A stretch of 64,000 nt of DNA from Anisakis pegreffii (lineage: Eukaryota; Nematoda; Chromadorea; Rhabditida; Anisakidae), in NCBI GenBank assembly GCA_035041965.1, contig JAPYMA010000830.1, forward strand, positions 1 through 64,000, written 5' to 3'. The position numbers and the translations under genes were made by a program. The first letter of the stretch is position 1. Each line of letters opens with the position of its first letter. A model generated the notes under the pieces. It saw only the letters and a program-made list of their open reading frames with translations, made no database searches and had not been told where the DNA came from. Positions 38,375 to 50,442 of the stretch are shown one piece after another.

Positions 38375-41300
38375 ATGAATTTGACTGGTATCCGCATTCG
38401 AAGAGTGCGTTTAATCTACTCGTCAATCACAATCTTGCTATTTCTTATCGGTATCGCGCTGATTGTTGGTGGTGTTGTTGTGCTCAAAGTTGTGCTACCT
38501 AAACGTCAGCGATATCTGCGAAATCCCATCTTACAAGTTAGTTGAAAGCTATTTCCATATGCAACTTAAAAACCCGTCCAAGTTCAGCATTGCAATTGCG
38601 AAAATTCGCGTATTCTTTCGAGGCAAACATTCGTATGTATAGCGAATGATCAAATAATTAATACAATATCATATCAACTGATCAATGCGACATCACATTC
38701 AAGAAAACGGCAAAAATGATTAATTTCTTCGCAAGTCAATGTTCTCACAGAATAGCCTTTCGAGTTTCATCTGAAAACATCGTCATTAAGGATTCTTATA
38801 AAGTTTCAAAAATCACTGATTATGGTTGTTGTAATATTAATTTCTTCAGATCATTCGTCCACACATCTAGAAAGGCGTAAGCAAAATTATGAACGAATCA
38901 TAGCACAATTTTAATGAGGCAGTTGTGATTTTAATAGCGATTTTTACGATCATTGCTCATTACTTCCATTCAATCTGTCAATCATTGTTCTAAGAATCGA
39001 TTTATTGGTCGATGGCCAAACGGTTCCTTGAATTCACTCACTGCAAGATGGGTAAATCCACCGTATCGATTCTACACACAGTATTGGATTTACAATTACA
39101 CGAATCCACTTGAAATAATGAATCGTGGAGCGGCACCAGATATGTTCGAAAAAGGACCGTATTCATATCGGTATCTTTTTTTGGCATACTCATTTGAGTC
39201 AATATTCTGGAGAATCGATCAACGTGTCAGTTATGTTTCTATGAGATGAATATTCAGCCATAAAATAGACTTAATCTAGGTCAAGTTTGACATGTGTAAT
39301 TTTTTGATGAGATTTGATGTGGCTCAAGATGTGCAATGAATTTTGATCGGTGAATGAAATGCGTTCAGAAATCACAGAAGCAGTTCGTGAATGTTCCAGT
39401 TCCTTACAACAATGCAATGGTAAATTGAATGCATTCAGTGATATCCGATGGAAATGAATATGAAAGAACCAGAAAAGTACTGCATAAAATCCACTTTCAG
39501 TGTTTCACTGGTGAATAATATCGAAAGGTTCTCGGACGATGGTGCTGAAGTGTTGTATCGACCGCAGAGTGTTTATCACTTCGACAAAGCAACATCGTGT
39601 GCTGGTTGTACACCGAGCGATATATTTCTTGTACCTGATACTGTATTTTTTGTGAGTTCTTATCAAGACTTTGTCGCAGTTCTAATCTCGATGCTTATCA
39701 TTTTTCAACTGCTCAACAAAAACTCTGAAATGATCAGATATCAAGAATGTTTGATCGATTTTTTAGATCAAGAAACCAGTTTCAAAATACTCGTAAAAAT
39801 CTGAACTGCTTGAAGTTCTTCAGGCATAAACCCATGCTTGACTAACGGTAATGTTTTCAAGATGCTAAACAGTGAAATTCAATATGATTTACACTAATGA
39901 GTCGCTGATGGCATTTCAGAAAACAGTAAATTCGTTGACGAGTGTTGAGGGATTGAAAGCAGTTCTGTGCGCGAAACTCGGTGATTTACTCTGTAGTAAC
40001 GCCAATCCGGATGCGTTGAATGCCCTCACGCAAGGAATCATCGATAATTTTACCGAATACGCAAGCATTGCTATCAAAGCGCTCAACGCTGGACCTCTTG
40101 TTTATACGGTCTTCCTAACTGTTCCATCAATAAAAAGCAAAGAATATGTCAAACAAAAGAATAGTCATTTCGATCAACTTCGAAAAATTTCAATTTCTTT
40201 TTAACGATTGATAACATTTACGATTTGATTATAGAGCATTGAGCTGATTATAGATTGATGTATATGAACTCTCTCAACTGAATGTTTATTGAGGGAAATC
40301 GAAAATTTCGTATCATTTTGGCAAATTCGATTGCAGACAGTTGACGATTTGCTCTTCAAAGGTTACGATGATCCACTTTTCACGAAAGTTGCTCAGTTTG
40401 CGGTGGATGCGATTCAGACAATGTCACCACCACTTGCACAATTGGTTCCAGAAAATATTTCAACACCAAAAATTCATCTCAATGTAAACATATTCATTCC
40501 TTAATTTTGTCTAGCTTTTAATTTTTTGCTGTAGAATATGACCGTCAGTATCAAGTAAGATCGCTAGATAAATTCATCAAGTGAGTGGATCTGACTGGTG
40601 AAATACGACTACGATAACATGAGTGGAATACTTGCTGTGAGCATGCAACTCAAACGGACGAATGAACTCATGGGATTGTATGTCTTCGTGAGCATCAGTA
40701 AATCGAATGTGATGTTCAGAACAACAATGATACGATCAATCCAATGTACACGATGAGTACTGGTAAGAAGCGTAACAAACAAATCGGTGAAATACTCTCA
40801 ATAGATGTTTATCCAAATTCAACGGACAATTCTAATGGATCTTCACTGTCTACAACATGGTCGGTCACCTTTCACTTTCACTTCATTCGGTTCTTTCATC
40901 CAAGCCGTTGATCTTTTACATTTTCATGCATAAACACTACCTATTTGATAGAGGTTGTTCAGACTGCTTATGATGCATAGTATGATGCATGCCATTCAAG
41001 AAAGAAATTCATCAAGGAAGTAAAATTCATTGAATATTAAGATTTCAGGTGGTCAAATCCGGATCAAAAACACTGTCCGGCACATATTGATGCGCTAGCA
41101 AGAAAAATAAACGGCACAAGTCAGTTGTTAGTAGCAATTAGATGGATGTTTTTGTTATTCGTTACTGATACTTCATAAGAGTCAAAATGCTGACATTTCA
41201 TTGCTCAAACAGCAACACAAAGGTTGTCTGATAGGCGAAAGGAATACTTTTGAAGGTTACTTTAGCAGCATTGCTCCATACATCCACATTCGCCGTTATT

Positions 41301-43443
41301 TAATGCGCTTAAAAGTTGAAATTCATAAAGATGAACTTTGGAAATTTGAAAAAAAAACATGCAGATGAAAGTTACTTAACTGAAGGATTAAATTAAAAAT
41401 TTATTCTGAAGTATTGTTTGTTTTTCAGCGGGTGAGCTGTTCAGATCGCCAATTGATAAAACAGATCAATTGTATATTTACGACACAAATTTGTGCAGGT
41501 AATAAACAATTTCAAATGTATTCTCGTGAGAAATTCACAATAAAACAACCAAAATTTCATCGATGAGTACAATTTGTTGAGAGTTCACCTAAATTATCTG
41601 GAATTTTGTCATTATCCTCGAAGCTCGGTAGCAGATGAAAAAGGTATTCGATGCATGAGTCTGCCACAAGCAACTTTTCACTAAAGAGGAAATTTTTTGT
41701 GAGCATGAAGTGCTGTGAATAGGTCGAACAGAACCATTTGTTGGCCTAGTGAACGTGAAATGGATTCAGGTGCTGAAATCCTCAGATAGCTGGTTGTTAG
41801 TAATAATGAATGTTGCGAACTTATCCTATTCTAGGTCGATTCCTCTCGATTATAAGGATAAAATCGTCATTCGTGGAATCAGTGGTTACCGTTTTACCGT
41901 TCCCTACAGTACATTCAACCTCTCAACGCAAAGAAACTGTGGCTTTTGTCATCGGCTCCAATATGATATTTTTTCGAAGAGAAATGGTAGCACTTGCCTT
42001 CCAGACGGTCTTCTCGATGTGAGCAGATGCATAAAAGGTAATAATTGTATGTTTATAAGCATGCAAATTCCTTTGAATTCCGAAAATCGATCATTCTATA
42101 ACATATTAAATGAAATTCTGCAATTTTTTTCCGAGCATAAATACGAGATGATCGAAAACAATATCAAATGATGTGACAAATTCTAGATTTCAAGTCACAC
42201 TTAACGCTATATTTCCGTTTCTAATGATTTACAAAAGAATGATCCATGTAGACAACTTCCAAATGAATTTCATTCCTCGCAGTGCTGACGATGCTTGAAG
42301 AATCCTCCTCATTCAAATTTCTCAGTTATCCCTGATTGTTCTTCATTTCGCAATAAATTTGAATAGGAAGGTTACCGATGGCCGTATCGAATCCACACTT
42401 TTTGGGTGCCTCAAAGGAGGTGTCTTGGACGTTTAAGCGACTTAAACCCGAACCAGCCATACATCAAACCACATTTGACATTGAGCCGGTAAGAGCATAT
42501 CAAATGTTCTGCTTTATTCTTCTTATCTTATTGAGTTATTCAGTTTTCGTGAGGAATAAGGCCATTACAATTAATGGATCATAATAGCATCAACACTGGT
42601 GCGTTTTCATTTGCAAAAATCTCTTAAAGTATAAATATTTTCTAGGTAACAGGAGTTCTTTTGAGGTCCAATAGGCGCTACCAGCTAAATTTGATGGTGA
42701 ATCGCATTCCGCATTCGAGGTTACGTTTTTCGATCGCTTGACTTTCAGGTATTATATGAATGTTTGATGCTCACTGATAAACAACTGATTTAAGAACTTA
42801 TCAAGGCATATTACCCGCCACTTATCCGATTGTATGGATCAATGAATCGGCCGTAATCGACGAATCACTAAGAAATGAACTCCTTAACCAGCTGGAAACT
42901 TCGAACGGAGTAATTGAAATTGTTTGTTGGGTTGTTGGTGTTGGGATTGGACTGTTGTGCCTTCTAATCGCAATCATAATGTGTACATATTCCCTCTGCA
43001 CATCAATCGTAAAGGTCAACTTGATTTCGTCATGTGCTTCAACTTAGAATACTCGTTAATAATCAACGTAATCTTCTACCGCAATGAACTGATCCGGTAG
43101 CATAGCGTGTCTGAGTAAAATTGAAAAGATAAGCAATGTACCTACACAGTGCATAAATAACTGAATATGAAGATGTGAACGCAAAATGAATCAAGTAGAC
43201 TTGTTTTGTTCTGATATCATCTGCTCAGTACCTTTAAAGTAAGAAGCTCTAAGAGAATATTGATTGCAGAAGAAACGTGCAGAAATTGACTTTAATTCCG
43301 AGTCTGCTCCATCAAAGGTCTCAACACCATCAATTACGGATGAAACTTGGATTGTTCGGAAAAGAAATGTGAACAAAAATGTTGACGTTGATGATTCCAT
43401 TGATTACGACTGGTCCACTACTGGGAAGCCCGAACATTTTTGA
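38375..43443 (+). CDS. CD36/SCARB-family scavenger receptor (nematode SCAV type)
   Basis: Fifteen exons: 38375-38536, 38995-39170, 39501-39651, 39920-40108, 40337-40483, 40535-40554, about 40624-40687, 40720-40859, 41049-41119, 41429-41498, 41835-42037, 42367-42488, 42646-42724, 42806-43014 and 43270-43443, about 655 residues. CD36 proteins are two-pass membrane receptors that bind lipids and lipoproteins and channel them to the membrane. An N-terminal TM (SSITILLFLIGIALIVGG) and a C-terminal TM (CWVVGVGIGLLCLLIAIIMC) bracket the ectodomain. Family landmarks in order: WIYNYTNPLEI, EKGPYSYR, TVDDLLFKGYDDPL, GLYVFNNNDT, a WW pair, CGFC, RCIKG, NPHFLGAS and WINES. Several N-glycosylation sequons. 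The 3' end of exon 4 and the start of exon 7 are the weakest junctions; exon 6 is 20 nt and the intron after exon 7 only 32 nt. Longer than vertebrate CD36 (472) mainly through loop insertions. Which C. elegans scav gene is closest I cannot say. Confidence 0.85.
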
Positions 43444-43937
43444 GTATGAAATGAATTGGTTATCATGCTAAGACGTTGTTCATTACTCTGAAATGTGATA
43501 TGAATCATCAGCATTATTTTCTTATAAATTCGAATTTCACGTGCAATGACAGATTCACTTTACATTGTTTCGTTGCTTTACTGCGTTGATTATTTCGAAT
43601 GATATATGACAGTTCTTGACAACACACTCCAGCACATATGTGCTTCAAGAAATGTTCAGCGAATTAACTGTTCTGCTCCCTATTACTGCAATCGATTATA
43701 AGTGCATGAAAAGCTATTGTGTATGACACGTTCATTCAAACTGATTCAGATGAATTCTCATTCCTTTTAGACATGTTGAATTCACTCTCATAGCTATTAC
43801 ATGCGAACATCGTTCTCTTGATGAGTTTTTCTCGTTCACTTCGTCTCATTTCACTTTACAGTTCGAATCAATTTCTTATTCTATAGCATATGCTATTTAC
43901 TGGAGACGTTGACGAGTGTTGACAGTCGAAATCAACA

Positions 43938-44142
43938 ATGCAGGAATTACTCAACGACGTTCGACAGTCCAATGATCAATTATACAATGAGAATTTGACT
44001 TTAAATGTTGCGTGAAATCAATGAGAAATTATCAAAAGAGAACACTTTTGGTGATAAAAGCTATGAGAGCGATTGTAACAGCGAGGAAAGGAATGAAAAA
44101 CCTGTTAGGCTCGGAGAAGCTACTCAGAAAATTGTGGAATGA
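43938..44142 (+). pseudogene. Coiled-coil coding remnant with a frameshift
   Basis: An ATG-led frame encodes MQELLNDVRQSNDQLYNENL and then stops; one base out, a second frame continues LREINEKLSKEN and runs to a stop at 44140-44142. Together they read as a Glu/Leu/Asn-rich coiled-coil. The break is a single-base shift near 44002. It lies between the convergent scavenger receptor and bestrophin genes and next to a MITE. Could be a decayed gene copy, an unrecognised small two-exon gene, or a sequencing error. Family not recognised. Confidence 0.3.
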
Positions 44143-44197
44143 AGAGTGTTACCATCAGCTAATCGCATTTACATACCCGAGTTGAAAAACACCATCA

Positions 44198-44306
44198 CAG
44201 TGGCGTTCTATCATAACATAACACCAATTTCCCAACCCCCTCAATTACCCCTTTACACCTCCGAACTACCCAAAATGGGTAATTTCACCCCCTATGAGAA
44301 CCACTG
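44198..44306. mobile_element. hAT-like MITE, about 109 bp
   Basis: Left end CAGTGGCGTTCTATCA and right end (reverse complement) CAGTGGTTCTCATAGG form imperfect terminal repeats. The internal CTACCCAAAATGGGTAATTT palindrome and CCCCCTA segment are shared with 28120-28155 and, more distantly, 11440-11460. No coding capacity. Confidence 0.6.
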
Positions 44307-44445
44307 CTCTAACCGAATGACAAACAAATCAAGCAGTTATTGCATGAACGATTACATATTTTCAACATAATTATTGTACAACAAAACAATGAATTCATTT
44401 GGACGTACTGTTTCAAGTTGTGCGAATCTAAAAAATTTCTAGCAA

Positions 44446-47400
44446 TCAGACCATGCGACCATTGCCCAGCACCGGTGAGTCAGCCAAACTAGCTGGCGCT
44501 GATTGTATCAGCTGATTCTGGTCTTGTTGTGCTCGGTTATCACCATCATCGTCATCAGCATTCGGCGAAGGCGTTGTCCCTTTCTTTTCAGCACTGAAAA
44601 GAAGAGTTTTTCGATCAAAGAAAACATCAATTTACTTAGCTCTTTCATAGTTCCAACCCATTTGTGTATTAGGAAATTGAATAAACTGAAGACAAAGCTC
44701 TGAGGAGATATGCTACTTTTTAAGTCAAATTATAATAAGATTAAGCATTAACCAAAGGAGACTTGCAAATTGTTATGCAAATCGATATTTGCAGATACAT
44801 TTCTCTTTAAGACATCATCTCTCGAAACATTTCACAAACCTCGCTCTTGCGGCTGATCCAATAAGTGGATTAACTTGTTCGTTCATAGCATCCTTAGCAT
44901 AGAATGTCTGAATTTTATCGCACGACCAAAACTGATCCCTTTTAAGTTCAGGTAGATCATTGTGCGCTTCATCAACCATGAATAAGCAAGTCTGAAAGCT
45001 GTTCACAATAATAACTTCTTTCGGTAATCACATAAAGAATTATGGAATTCGCCAACCGGAAGCATCATCATTTCTTTCCAACTTATTAGTTCATTTCAAT
45101 ACAGTCATTCGAAGTGACTCACTGAAACTGAACATACAAAAAGTAGCAACAAATATCGTTCAATAACTGATACTCTACATAGATACACATTTTTAGAAGC
45201 ATATGTATTTGATATCGATAAGTGGAAGGGTCAGTTGTCACCGAATGATAATGAACTGAACCTTTGGATGAGTTCTATGAAAATAGCGATGAGAATAGAG
45301 AGCGTTACACCGCGACAATTCACGTACCGCAATATTCTTGTCGATCAGATAATTCGCCTCAAAATCGTTTTCATCAGCACCGAAAGGATTCATTAACGAT
45401 GTGGCCACCTTCATCCATCCCATACAGAAAACGTATTGTAACATTGTTATCACAGGCACCGTCACATGAACCTATTTCGTACAGTTATATTTGCATTAAT
45501 CAAACGGGAAAATTACACTCAGAATTCGATAACAATTGGTACTCACTGTGCATCATGGGACAAAACAACTACCAACTATCCTTGAAAATTTAATTTTTAT
45601 CGCTTTTCGACCATTAAAGTTTTTAATTTATCTCATCCACCAAATACATCGTTTATTGCTTCATGGGAGAATAAATGATCACCATTATTCAACAGGTAAT
45701 TGTTTGTTACAACTTGCAGTTAAAAACTGAGCAAAATCTATTGAGCAGATATTATACCTTTACAAACTGAATACACATCATAAACTCAAATTCATTATGT
45801 TAGCAGTGAACAATCAAAATATTCTGTTTTCGAGAATAAATTTTAGACTAATCGTCAAGAAACTTACAGGCTTATTGTCGAGGATGACGAACTGTCGAGA
45901 GATGAGGCAAATAGCAAAATAAACGTGTACTGAGAGTATGACAAACTGGAATTTTCGAAATTTTATAGGAATGAATGAAATTCTTCAAAATCACCATGCA
46001 TCTACTTTAACAGTTCATTTAAAATCTCTAGGTAACCAGAAGAGCATGTCATGCTGGCTCATTTGACATACTTACTGAAAACAACGCTTCCATATCTCTG
46101 CAGTAGGTTCGCCTATGTGAAGAAACATTAGTTTAAAATTTTAAGCAGCAATGTTATTTAGAAATTAATGTTGTAATTTCTGATCCAGCAATTAGACTCA
46201 GTAGTGATCTTCGATCCGCACTGATTGATAATTATAAATGAGATCAGTGCTCGATAATCGAACCTCTTATGATTCACTTCTTGAAGAAAACAATATCTAT
46301 TGATGTGATTGACAATAACCTGTGGATAGGCCAATGGAACAGGCACCCAATCGTAGTTACACAACACTTGTAAACAGTTCCTGAACTTACGTATCTCCTG
46401 AAGAATGAAACTTGAATGAAAGCTTTTTCTTGGACAATTTCTTGATTTCATGGAAGCAGCGAGCATTTGCAGTAAGCAGAATTTGAACTTATTGTGCATC
46501 ATTGAAGCGGAATGAATTCACATTTGGTTAGCCGAAAGAAAAGCGTTGATTGCAAAAGGAAACTTGCATCGCACGCCTTTGTTGTCCAAATATCAACTGC
46601 AATTTGACCAGCCTTACGCGCCTTCATCACTAAGGCAAACGCCCAGTTGATCGGGGCCCATTTTCGACCATAATCAGCATCGATCTCGAAGTGTTTGTAG
46701 GATCTGAGGCGATATTTTTCACTCTCTAACATCAGTCCTAAATCGGTATTCGGAATATATCGCATCATACTGACGACATAAAGAGGTTACCAATTGTGAA
46801 ATATTTGTTTTTTGAAGATTAAGTGGAGATCTAAGAGTTTGCAAGTTGCAAGTTCATTATCGAATGGTTTCATAGAATTGACTGAACGTAACACTTCTTT
46901 AGTATTTTAAGAGTCCGAATATTGCAAGAAGCTGTTTTCTCGCAGATGACTGTACCTACCTGCTGTAACGATACTTTCGTATGTTGGAAATCTTCTACGA
47001 ACCGGAATACTGATGTCACGGAGGACAAGCACTTGAGCAAGGCACAGATATCGAATAATTGTTCTACGCATCATACGCGCCTCATCATCATCACCGATCA
47101 CAACGTTCGCTATTACCATTGCCTGACTTCACAGCTTCTCTTCATTTTGCGATAACACTTTGCGATATCTAATTTGCGAGAGGAACAGATAAAAAGTTCG
47201 ATATAAGCTGGTTACATTTTCGGATAGTAATTTTTAGCGGACTGAATTCAATCTGCTGAACATCGTAATGTTAAAAGTTTCGAAATGGATGCTTAACGAA
47301 AGATATTTGAAAATGTTTCATTACTCTTCCATATATCCCATATTATGAAATGCATCAGTCCATCGTTTTACAATGATGTTCACAAAGAAACCAAGTATGA

Positions 47401-47954
47401 ATTCAAGAGGAATATATCTCATATGATTGTCCATGTTCATTGTGATCGTTCGAAAAATCCTGCAATCATGCGATGGGGACATTGATTTTGATTATTATGA
47501 TCATTAAGAGAGTTCAATGGAGAATCATTCTCAGCTAATAACACAGGTTTGAGTACAGGTAAACCCTGAGTCAAATTAAGGACAAGAATGTAGTTTGTAG
47601 ACTGAGGTTATTGGGGACTTAAGACTAATCGTAAGCATAGCATGTGGTTCAGTCATTCGGATTCATCTATTTGAATCTGCTTACTTCCCCTTCTATTAAC
47701 GATTCAAAAATTGTGTCCAGCTTACGGACGTCTTCGAAGTCTGAATCATCATGTTTAAATATGCAATTCACCTACTTCTGGTGGTCATCACTCAGCAAAT
47801 AGTAATAGATCAATGCAATTGTTTCATAGAGAATGGTCCAATAGATCAGCTCAACAGTAACTTGTTTCCAAACGCTTCCTCTCCATCGGAATACGATCCG
47901 AAAGAAGTTCAGAATTGATGTCGATGCAACTAAATGATGATACTGGATTGTCAT
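44446..47954 (-). CDS. Bestrophin-family chloride channel
   Basis: Nine exons, 5' to 3': 47954-47776, 47459-47325, 47126-46956, 46769-46575, 46410-46320, 45945-45868, 45471-45328, 44991-44840 and 44593-44446; all phases agree, giving 430 residues. Bestrophins are pentameric anion channels, usually calcium-gated; nematodes have large families. Landmarks: start MTIQYHH, FRWRGSVWKQ, YIPLEFILGFFVNIIVKRWTD (neck TM2), RRTIIRYLCL, RDISIPVRRRFPT, WAPINWAFALVMKARK, NYDWVPVPLAYPQ, LISRQF, VPVITMLQYVFCMGW, MNPFGADENDFE and the Ca-clasp region MVDEAHNDLPE. The PFG(E/A)D.(D/N)DFE and DE.H.DLPE motifs are diagnostic. The last exon (phase 2, after CTTTTCAG) gives an acidic, disordered tail. ATTACAG 12 nt upstream of the ATG is a likely trans-splice acceptor. 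Tail-to-tail with the scavenger receptor. Confidence 0.92.
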
Positions 47955-47965
47955 CTTGTTTTGCA

Positions 47966-47973
47966 CCTGTAAT
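47966..47973 (-). promoter_or_regulatory. Probable spliced-leader acceptor of the bestrophin gene
   Basis: AATTACAG/G on the minus strand ends 12 nt before the bestrophin ATG, with no partner donor close upstream. By position it fits trans-splicing; unproven. Confidence 0.4.
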
Positions 47974-50442
47974 TACGTTCGAGGAGTAACCATAAGAGTA
48001 AAAAGACTATCTGCTAGGAATGGCCATCAAAATTACATCCGGAGTAGACAATAAAGTGATGAAATTATAAGAAAGAGCACAATTGCTCGAAGCTTTCCCC
48101 ATTTATAAGGCGAATGGCGGTAACAGATTAATCAGAACACTGACGTTGACAAAAGATAAGCAATAAGAAGAATATTCTTCACTGCGCAGGTAATCAATTC
48201 TTGATCAATAAACATAAGCTTAGAAAAAATTCACTAATGTGGATAATAATCTCGAATTAATTGATTCATTTACTAACTGAATCACATGAATGGCGCACAA
48301 TCAAATCCTACTGAACACAGTCAGGCGGTGAATGAAAACGAACGAGCAAGTTCATCAATGAATCGTAAATCAAATCGTTTTGATTCGTCATCAAACGCTT
48401 TCAGTGATGAATAATCTTCAGAATAATCATTTTCATTGAGATACATTCAGTTTTTTAATGGCTACCGATCACACTCTCCCAAAAACACTTTCTTCGAAAC
48501 AATCAATTCAATTCAACTCGAATGCGTTGAAAAGGAATGCGATTCATGAATTGATTTAAGGGTGCATTTCGTTGTTGTTGATGAGAAAAATAATGAAGGG
48601 CAGTGCTGGTGAATTCGAAAAACTAGAAAAATGAATTCACTAAATCAGCAGTCATTATTTGCAATCATTGTACAGCAAAACGTTTCATCCAAAAATACTT
48701 TCCATATTCATTTATCAGTCACTGCACTCAGAAATAATAATATTCACAAATGCTGTTCTTTTCATGAAGTAACTGAAAACTTAATCATATTCAAGAAGGC
48801 TTACAATCATAGTATAATCTTTATCTTTTTGAAGATGGGACTGCGGGAAGGAGAAAAACAGAATTATTCGATTTATTGAAGTAACTTCTCGTCATCAAAT
48901 CGAAAATAAAACAAAAACAAGAACGACCTTGCTCTGAATAATTACAAAACAGTAGCATCAATCAATAAAAATATACCATAATTATAATACCAACAATACG
49001 AATAATCTCAAAATAACTATCATAACAAACAAAATCAATGAGTAATAGGTGATTAAGAAGAAATAGCAATAAAAATGTTTACAAAATACAACAATACCCC
49101 ATGTAACGATGAGCGAGTGAAGAATAAGAATGAGATAACACTTAGAATTTGAGTCCGCAACTTCGAAAAGTGTGTACGAAGCGTATAATCTCGTCAAGGT
49201 TACAAAATCGAGCGTAACACTAACAAACTATCAACATTACAAGAAGTACGCGAAAATAACTTGATATCATCGTAACATTTCAAACAGAAAACTCTACAGC
49301 TAAAATCGAGAAATAAAAAACAGAATCACTTGAAATCTGTCCTTTAAAGACGTCAGTAGTGTGCTCGGATCCTTATTATTCATCGGCATCTCAAAAAGAA
49401 TTGAGCAGAGTGAAATCTGATCGGGCAACTTATAATATGCAACGAACGGATGCGAAAATGCAGTTCTGAGGAAAAGTAGTATGATGTATGATCAGGGTGA
49501 GCAGTATACGTGACACTGCAACTGAGAACAGGTGCACTGATCATTGTTGCGATGAGAAATAATTTAATGCGAAATCAAGATTCATCACAGCAGTTTTGAG
49601 CGAATATTCATTCACAAACGTTCAGCAACGATTCAACACAAAAACAATTTCCATAACGATTTCAGACGGATGGAGTACAACTGACGAGAAACACTGAATT
49701 GCTACGTGCATGGAAGAAGACCGCGGAAGAGTAGAACTACAGGATTTATTAGATTATAAACAACAAACTGGAAAAGATCACAACAAAACCATTTCCTTGT
49801 ATAGGCAAACTTCGAAAGGAGAATGAAATCAATCAAAGGAACGAAATGAAGATTAACAACAAAAAGAACTGGGCAACTGAATGTGGAACAAGCAATAAAA
49901 TGCATAAAAGAATGCAAAGCACCATTTATCAGCAAACTATTAATGCCATGTTTTGAATATTTATAAGACATAGGTTGTTTATCGAAATTGTGCAATGAGC
50001 ATAAGTGATCCATTAAAAATTCCGCCAGATACTCTCAAATTATCGCCACCATCTAACCTATGGAGTGGATGATAAGACAAACATTAATCTATCATCAGCA
50101 ATTTGGTAAAAGCAGCAATTTTAAGAAACCAGTAGATATTCATCACATGGCTTATAAGTAAAATAGAAGATGGAACCGAAACGAAAAGACTCACTAGATG
50201 CACGATTTTCAGTTTTCATTTTCGAGCATCGCCCAACCAGAGCAATCTCGGAGGTATCCAGCCATTCGGATTTCTCAAATCTGGAACATTTCGAAGCATT
50301 CATTCATTTTCACTAATTCTCAGACCGAATTCCATGAAAAACCGACTGCAAAATACTTCAGCTAAATATCGAAATGAGCACTCGAAATGAATCCTCAGAA
50401 TGCTAGTGAGTAATTCGCAACTGAGATTTGCTTGTTTGCTGC
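47974..50442. other. Intergenic: bestrophin promoter and 3' UTR of the CCCH gene
   Basis: AT-rich, with A-rich sequence at 48890-49320. No supported coding exon; frames such as 48631-48879 (+) and 49702-50013 (-) are not family-like. Probably contains the 3' UTR of the minus-strand zinc-finger gene. Confidence 0.4.

Noticed and set aside
39448..39500. Extension of scavenger-receptor exon 3 upstream from a nearby ATG
   Set aside because: The phase after exon 2 requires a start at 39501 behind ACTTTCAG; the upstream part does not resemble the CD36 family.
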